Below are positions 60,314 to 64,000 of a DNA stretch of 64,000 nucleotides, piece by piece. Where the stretch lies: the NCBI GenBank assembly GCA_950054485.1, contig CATLPD010000001.1, positions 186,001-250,000 of the forward strand. The letters are read 5' to 3'. Source of the stretch: an uncultured Alphaproteobacteria bacterium. GTDB taxonomy: Bacteria > Pseudomonadota > Alphaproteobacteria > Micavibrionales > CSBR16-224. The notes beneath the pieces are model-generated. The model was not told the origin of the DNA, made no database searches, and saw only the letters and a program-made list of their open reading frames with translations. The translations under genes were made by a program, and so were the position numbers. Numbering within the stretch: position 1 is the stretch's first letter; every line of letters starts with the position of its first letter.

Positions 60314-61090
60314 TTATGCCTCCAGCTTTCGGGATTGTGGCTGGCGCGCGGATATTATACGCAAGATGTCTTCGGGCGGGTTGCCTTTCAATTTGACCAG
60401 TTTATCGAACATCGGCTTCATTGACGACGGATCATCAAGGTCCGAGAATTTCGTATTTTGCTCGGATAATTTTACGCCGTCTTTGGTTTGAACCCGCGTG
60501 ATGTCACCGATTAAAAAATTAAAGACAGTTGTCAGTTCAACACCCGATTTACTGGTGACTGTTTGCAGCAGCTGATTATCATCAAGACGTTCATAAATTT
60601 CGCTAGGCTGCATTTTTGTATGGGCTTTGGGCTTCTTTTCGTTTCCTATAATAGCTTCGGGGTCAATTCCCGCCGCCCGTAGTAAACGATTTTTATCATT
60701 TTCGTTTAAACTTAAAATATATCCTTTGTTACTCATATTATGGTCATCTTTTTTTTCCAAATCAGCGCCCGCTTTAACAAGTAATTCGGCTATTTCTATA
60801 CGGACGGTGTTTTGCCAACATAAAGCCTGTCGTAGAGGCGAAAGATAATATCTATCAACCGATGCATCAGATTTACAAGACAAATTAACATTTGCACCCT
60901 GATTGATAAGCTCTCTAACAACTTCAATGTTATTTCTTTCCGTTGCTAAAACCAGCGCCGTCTCACTAAACCGCCCTTCCGTGTAGTCTATATTTGCGCC
61001 ATTTTTTATGGCTTCCTTTAAGGATTTCAGGTCACCTTTCTTGGCGGCTTTAATCAGCTTTTTATCCCAATTTGTTTTAAATACTTCCAT
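60314..61090 (-). CDS. Ankyrin-repeat protein with conserved C-terminal domain, paralogue 2
   Basis: A 258-residue protein with three or four ankyrin repeats (DKKLIKAAKKGDLKSLKEAI, ETALVLATERNNIEVVRELI, IEIAELLVKAGADLEKKDD). The C-terminal domain (EIYERLDDNQLLQT, LTTVFNFLIGDITRV, FSDLDD, KLVKLKGNPPEDIL) aligns with that of paralogue 1. The start at 61090 has no clear ribosome site, but a promoter whose predicted start point coincides with the ATG suggests a leaderless message. It is divergent from dnaK. Confidence 0.82.
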   Translation of the reverse strand: MEVFKTNWDKKLIKAAKKGDLKSLKEAIKNGANIDYTEGRFSETALVLATERNNIEVVRELINQGANVNLSCKSDASVDRYYLSPLRQALCWQNTVRIEIAELLVKAGADLEKKDDHNMSNKGYILSLNENDKNRLLRAAGIDPEAIIGNEKKPKAHTKMQPSEIYERLDDNQLLQTVTSKSGVELTTVFNFLIGDITRVQTKDGVKLSEQNTKFSDLDDPSSMKPMFDKLVKLKGNPPEDILRIISARQPQSRKLEA

Positions 61091-61097
61091 GCCCAAA

Positions 61098-61126
61098 ACA
61101 ATAAAATAATTATGACAAATTGTCAA
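61098..61126 (-). promoter_or_regulatory. Consensus promoter placed for a leaderless ankyrin transcript
   Basis: On the minus strand TTGACA (61126-61121), 17 bases, then TATTGT (61103-61098). Only seven bases separate the -10 box from the ATG at 61090. A palindrome TGACAAATTGTCA (61113-61125) overlaps the -35 element. Confidence 0.55.
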
Positions 61127-61147
61127 GCGTGAAATTATCCGATAAGA

Positions 61148-61177
61148 CTTGCCAAAACCGACTCTGCGACTTATATT
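61148..61177 (+). promoter_or_regulatory. Overlapping heat-shock and housekeeping promoter of dnaK
   Basis: CTTG (61148-61151), 18 bases, then CTTATAT (61170-61176) matches the alphaproteobacterial RpoH consensus CTTG-N17/18-CyTATnT. The same bases contain TTGCCA (61149-61154), 17 bases, TATATT (61172-61177), a good sigma-70 promoter. The start near 61184 gives a leader of about 100 bases with a GACGG/CCGTC hairpin at 61183-61208. No CIRCE element is present. Confidence 0.68.
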
Positions 61178-61285
61178 CCTCTTGACGGTTGTATTTCGAT
61201 AGGCCGTCGCATATATATAAATGGAAATCAGCGATTATTGCCGAATTGTCGGGGTAATCCACAGAATTTGCCAAAGGAGAATAGA

Positions 61286-63250
61286 ATGAGCAAAGTAATC
61301 GGTATCGATCTCGGTACAACAAACTCTTGTGTCGCGGTAATGGACGGCGACAAACCCAAAGTCATCGAAAACGCAGAAGGTAACAGAACGACCCCATCTA
61401 TGGTGGCGTTTACCGAAGGCGACGAACGTCTGGTCGGCCAGCCTGCCAAGCGTCAGGCGGTGACAAACCCCGAAAAAACACTTTATGCGATCAAACGCCT
61501 GATTGGCCGCCGCTTTGATGAAAAGCAGGTGAAAGAATTGCGCGACAAGGCGCCGTTCAATATTGTCGAGGGCGAAAACGGCGATGCATGGGTTGAAGTT
61601 GACGGCGAAAAATACGCCCCTTCACAAATCAGCGCTATGATCCTGCAAAAAATGAAGGAAACAGCCGAAAGCTATCTGGGTGACAAGGTCACACAGGCGG
61701 TTATTACCGTTCCGGCCTATTTCAACGATTCACAGCGTCAGGCAACCAAAGATGCTGGTAAGATTGCCGGTCTGGAAGTCCTGCGCATCATTAACGAGCC
61801 CACAGCGGCCGCCCTTGCCTATGGTCTTGATAAAAAAGATCATGGCACAATCGTCGTTTATGATTTGGGTGGTGGTACATTTGACGTGTCCGTACTGGAA
61901 GTCGGCGATGGTGTATTCGAAGTGAAATCCACAAATGGTGATACGTTCCTGGGTGGTGAAGACTTTGATTCAAAAATCATCGATTATCTGGCTGACGAAT
62001 TCAAAAAAGAGCAAGGCATTGACCTGCGCGGTGACAAGCTGGCCCTGCAACGCCTGAAAGAGGCTGCAGAAAAAGCCAAGATTGAACTGTCATCTGCAAC
62101 GCAAACCGAAGTCAACCTGCCGTTCGTGACCGCTGATGCATCAGGCCCGAAACACCTGAACGTTAAACTGTCACGTGCGAAGCTGGAATCACTGGTTGAA
62201 GAATTGGTACAGGCCACACTGAAACCATGTAAAGCAGCCCTGAAAGACGCAGGCCTGAAAGCATCCGAAATCGACGATGTTATTCTGGTTGGCGGTATGA
62301 CCCGTATGCCGAAAATTCAGGAAGTTGTGAAAGACTTCTTTGGCAAAGAACCACACAAAGGTGTGAACCCTGATGAAGTTGTGGCCGACGGTGCAGCGAT
62401 TCAGGGTGGTGTTCTGGCCGGTGACGTTAAAGACGTTCTGCTTTTGGATGTCACGCCATTGTCACTGGGTATCGAAACATTGGGCGGCGTCTTTACACGC
62501 CTGATCGATCGCAATACGACGATCCCGACCAAGAAATCACAAACATTCTCGACGGCGGAAGACAGCCAGAGCGCTGTGACCATCCGCGTTGCTCAGGGTG
62601 AACGTGAAATGGCAGCCGATAACAAGATGCTGGGTCAGTTCGATCTGGTCGGCATTCCACCGGCCCCGCGCGGCGTTCCGCAAATCGAAGTAACCTTCGA
62701 CATTGATGCGAACGGTATTGTTCAGGTTTCAGCCAAAGACAAAGCCACAGGCAAGGAACAACAAATCCGCATTCAGGCCAGCGGCGGTTTGTCGGACGCA
62801 GATATTGATCAAATGGTCAAAGATGCCGAGGCAAACGCCGAAGGCGATAAGGCCAAGCGCGAGCTGATCGAAGCCAAAAACGGTGCCGAGGCATTGATCC
62901 ATTCGACCGAAAAATCCATTTCGGATCTGGGTGACAAGGCCCCTGCCGAAGACGTCGAGCCTGTCGAGGCAGCAATCGCTGAGTTAAAAACCGCGATGGA
63001 AGGCGATGATCTTGAAGAAATCAAGAACAAGACCAACGTCCTGCAGGAAGCGGCGATGAAGATCGGCGAACACCTTTATCGTATGCAGCAAGAGCAAGCA
63101 GCCGAGGGCGGCGAAGACGCCACAGGTGATGCTGATGTTGCCGAAGCGACAGACGCCGAAGAATCTGAAATTGTGGATGCTGAATTTACCGAAGTCGACG
63201 AAGATGACGACGATGACTCTCGGGACGATAAAAAAGCAGGAAAAGCATAA
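61286..63250 (+). CDS. dnaK: Molecular chaperone DnaK (Hsp70)
   Basis: A 654-residue Hsp70. The ATPase domain begins [19 protein letters not shown] and includes [35 protein letters not shown] and [11 protein letters not shown]. The linker [15 protein letters not shown] leads to the substrate-binding domain and an acidic C-terminal tail rich in Asp and Glu. AAAGGAG lies before the ATG at 61286; an upstream in-frame extension is rejected. It is followed by dnaJ, the usual order, with a stem-loop between. Confidence 0.99.
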   Translation: MSKVIGIDLGTTNSCVAVMDGDKPKVIENAEGNRTTPSMVAFTEGDERLVGQPAKRQAVTNPEKTLYAIKRLIGRRFDEKQVKELRDKAPFNIVEGENGDAWVEVDGEKYAPSQISAMILQKMKETAESYLGDKVTQAVITVPAYFNDSQRQATKDAGKIAGLEVLRIINEPTAAALAYGLDKKDHGTIVVYDLGGGTFDVSVLEVGDGVFEVKSTNGDTFLGGEDFDSKIIDYLADEFKKEQGIDLRGDKLALQRLKEAAEKAKIELSSATQTEVNLPFVTADASGPKHLNVKLSRAKLESLVEELVQATLKPCKAALKDAGLKASEIDDVILVGGMTRMPKIQEVVKDFFGKEPHKGVNPDEVVADGAAIQGGVLAGDVKDVLLLDVTPLSLGIETLGGVFTRLIDRNTTIPTKKSQTFSTAEDSQSAVTIRVAQGEREMAADNKMLGQFDLVGIPPAPRGVPQIEVTFDIDANGIVQVSAKDKATGKEQQIRIQASGGLSDADIDQMVKDAEANAEGDKAKRELIEAKNGAEALIHSTEKSISDLGDKAPAEDVEPVEAAIAELKTAMEGDDLEEIKNKTNVLQEAAMKIGEHLYRMQQEQAAEGGEDATGDADVAEATDAEESEIVDAEFTEVDEDDDDDSRDDKKAGKA

Positions 63251-63267
63251 CGCAAATTTACCGTGTT

Positions 63268-63292
63268 AAAGGCGGGGGCTTTCCCCGCCTTT
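63268..63292 (+). terminator. Stem-loop between dnaK and dnaJ (partial terminator)
   Basis: AAAGGCGGGG (63268-63277) pairs with CCCCGCCTTT (63283-63292) across a five-base loop. The T-run is only three bases, so it probably lets part of the transcription through, keeping DnaJ below DnaK, or protects the dnaK mRNA end. Confidence 0.75.
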
Positions 63293-63324
63293 AAGCTGTT
63301 TATCAGGTTGGAAATAAAACAAAA

Positions 63325-64000
63325 ATGTCTAAACGCGATTATTACGAAGTTCTGGGTGTAAAAAAAGGCGCAGATGCGGCCGAATTAAAAAAGGCATACC
63401 GCAAGCTGGCGATGCAATATCACCCTGACCGCAATCCGGACGATAAAGATGCAGAATCCAAGTTTAAGGAATTGAACGAGGCCTATGACACGCTGAAAGA
63501 CGACCAAAAGCGTGCCGCCTATGACCAGTTCGGCCATGCCGGTGCACAAGGCTTTGGCGGCGGCGGTGGCGCAGGTGGTTTTGGCGGCGGCTTTGCTGGT
63601 GCAGGCGCTTTTTCCGATATATTCGAAGAAATGTTCGGCGGCGGATTTTCCGCAGGCGGCGCGCGATCTTCAGGTGGAGGTGGCAGCGGCGCACGACGCG
63701 GCTCCGATCTATCCTATGAACTTGATATCTCTTTAGAAGACGCCTTTGGCGGCAAAAGCGCAACCATCAATGTTCCGACATGGGAAACATGTGATACCTG
63801 TCACGGTAATGGCGCGGCCAAAGGGTCGAAACCTGTTATCTGTGATACCTGTAATGGCGTCGGCCGTGTGCGCGCACAGCAGGGCTTCTTTACGGTCGAA
63901 CGCACCTGCCCGACCTGTCACGGTCAGGGCGAAATGATCAAGGACCCCTGCAAATCATGCGGCGGGTCTGGACGTAAACGTAAAGAAAAAAAGCTGTCAG
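63325..64000 (+). CDS. dnaJ: Molecular chaperone DnaJ, N-terminal part (cut by window end)
   Basis: The first 225 codons of DnaJ. The J-domain reads [20 protein letters not shown] with the HPD motif (MQYHPDRNP), then a Gly/Phe-rich stretch (residues about 75-125) and the zinc-finger region with [24 protein letters not shown] and CKSCGGSG. DnaJ delivers clients to DnaK and stimulates its ATPase. The C-terminal client-binding domain is beyond the window. Confidence 0.98.
   Translation, partial: MSKRDYYEVLGVKKGADAAELKKAYRKLAMQYHPDRNPDDKDAESKFKELNEAYDTLKDDQKRAAYDQFGHAGAQGFGGGGGAGGFGGGFAGAGAFSDIFEEMFGGGFSAGGARSSGGGGSGARRGSDLSYELDISLEDAFGGKSATINVPTWETCDTCHGNGAAKGSKPVICDTCNGVGRVRAQQGFFTVERTCPTCHGQGEMIKDPCKSCGGSGRKRKEKKLS

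Noticed and set aside
61182-61285. CIRCE/HrcA operator upstream of dnaK
   Set aside because: No TTAGCACTC-N9-GAGTGCTAA-like sequence is present; the short GACGG/CCGTC hairpin is unrelated.

Overview
The window is a gene-dense bacterial chromosome segment with about sixty protein genes, one tRNA and no gap above 300 bases. Gene content and control signals point to the Alphaproteobacteria: a psd-pssA pair, a radA-cvpA operon, a CCA enzyme/DUF1285 pair, an Mla-type lipid transporter with a fused STAS-MlaE protein and an auxiliary lipoprotein, and a dnaK promoter fitting the alphaproteobacterial heat-shock consensus. Prepilin-like proteins, cyclic-di-GMP proteins, ankyrin proteins and many lineage-limited small exported proteins would fit a Micavibrio-like lineage. 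That last placement is inference. No IS element, prophage, CRISPR array or rRNA was seen.

Layout. 1-5.5 kb: end of RNase R, lipid A deacylase LpxR, a diguanylate cyclase, a LOG-family protein, and psd-pssA. 5.5-9.9 kb: comM, a small secreted-type gene caught between comM and a second diverged copy of the comM 5' end, an ELM1-family protein and an Smr protein. 9.9-16.3 kb: accessory block of exported, membrane and regulatory proteins of unknown role, including a PhoB-type regulator coupled to a surface protein and a gene behind an exact sigma-54 promoter. 16.3-23.7 kb: radA-cvpA-SDR-CDF operon, a metallopeptidase-like protein, an MsbA-like exporter, and rpmI-rplT. 23.8-36.6 kb: PilZ protein, pyrE, a prepilin overlapping a site-2 protease gene, argE, a FemAB-like transferase, a UbiH-type hydroxylase, the CCA enzyme, DUF1285 and MoxR. 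36.6-45.4 kb: cupin, ThpR, an aldo/keto reductase, the tesA/ybbA-ybbP cluster, a Bax-inhibitor-1 protein and tRNA-Ala(GGC). 45.4-54.7 kb: a 27-residue membrane peptide, glycine-zipper protein, the Mla system split by an opposing gene, an FNT channel, ileS and a hydrolase. 54.7-64 kb: TetR regulator, YciI protein, a fructosamine-kinase/low-molecular-weight phosphatase/acetyltransferase operon, mnmC, two ankyrin paralogues, and dnaK with the first part of dnaJ.

Envelope building recurs: phospholipid headgroups (psd, pssA), lipid A trimming (lpxR), lipid trafficking (mla), lipid export (MsbA-like), and prepilin or lectin-like surface proteins. Other groups cover translation and tRNA maturation (rpmI, rplT, ileS, CCA enzyme, mnmC, tRNA-Ala) and protein repair (dnaKJ, deglycation pair). 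Cyclic-di-GMP is made by one protein at 1.3-2.4 kb and could be read by the PilZ protein at 23.8 kb.

The observations most worth following are the comM-flanked cassette (6969-8023), the sigma-54 promoter at 14184, the split mla locus, the ankyrin paralogues sharing an unnamed C-terminal domain, and the unannotated small membrane peptide at 45395. Promoters, operators and family assignments come from reading the sequence only; no search or folding program was run.
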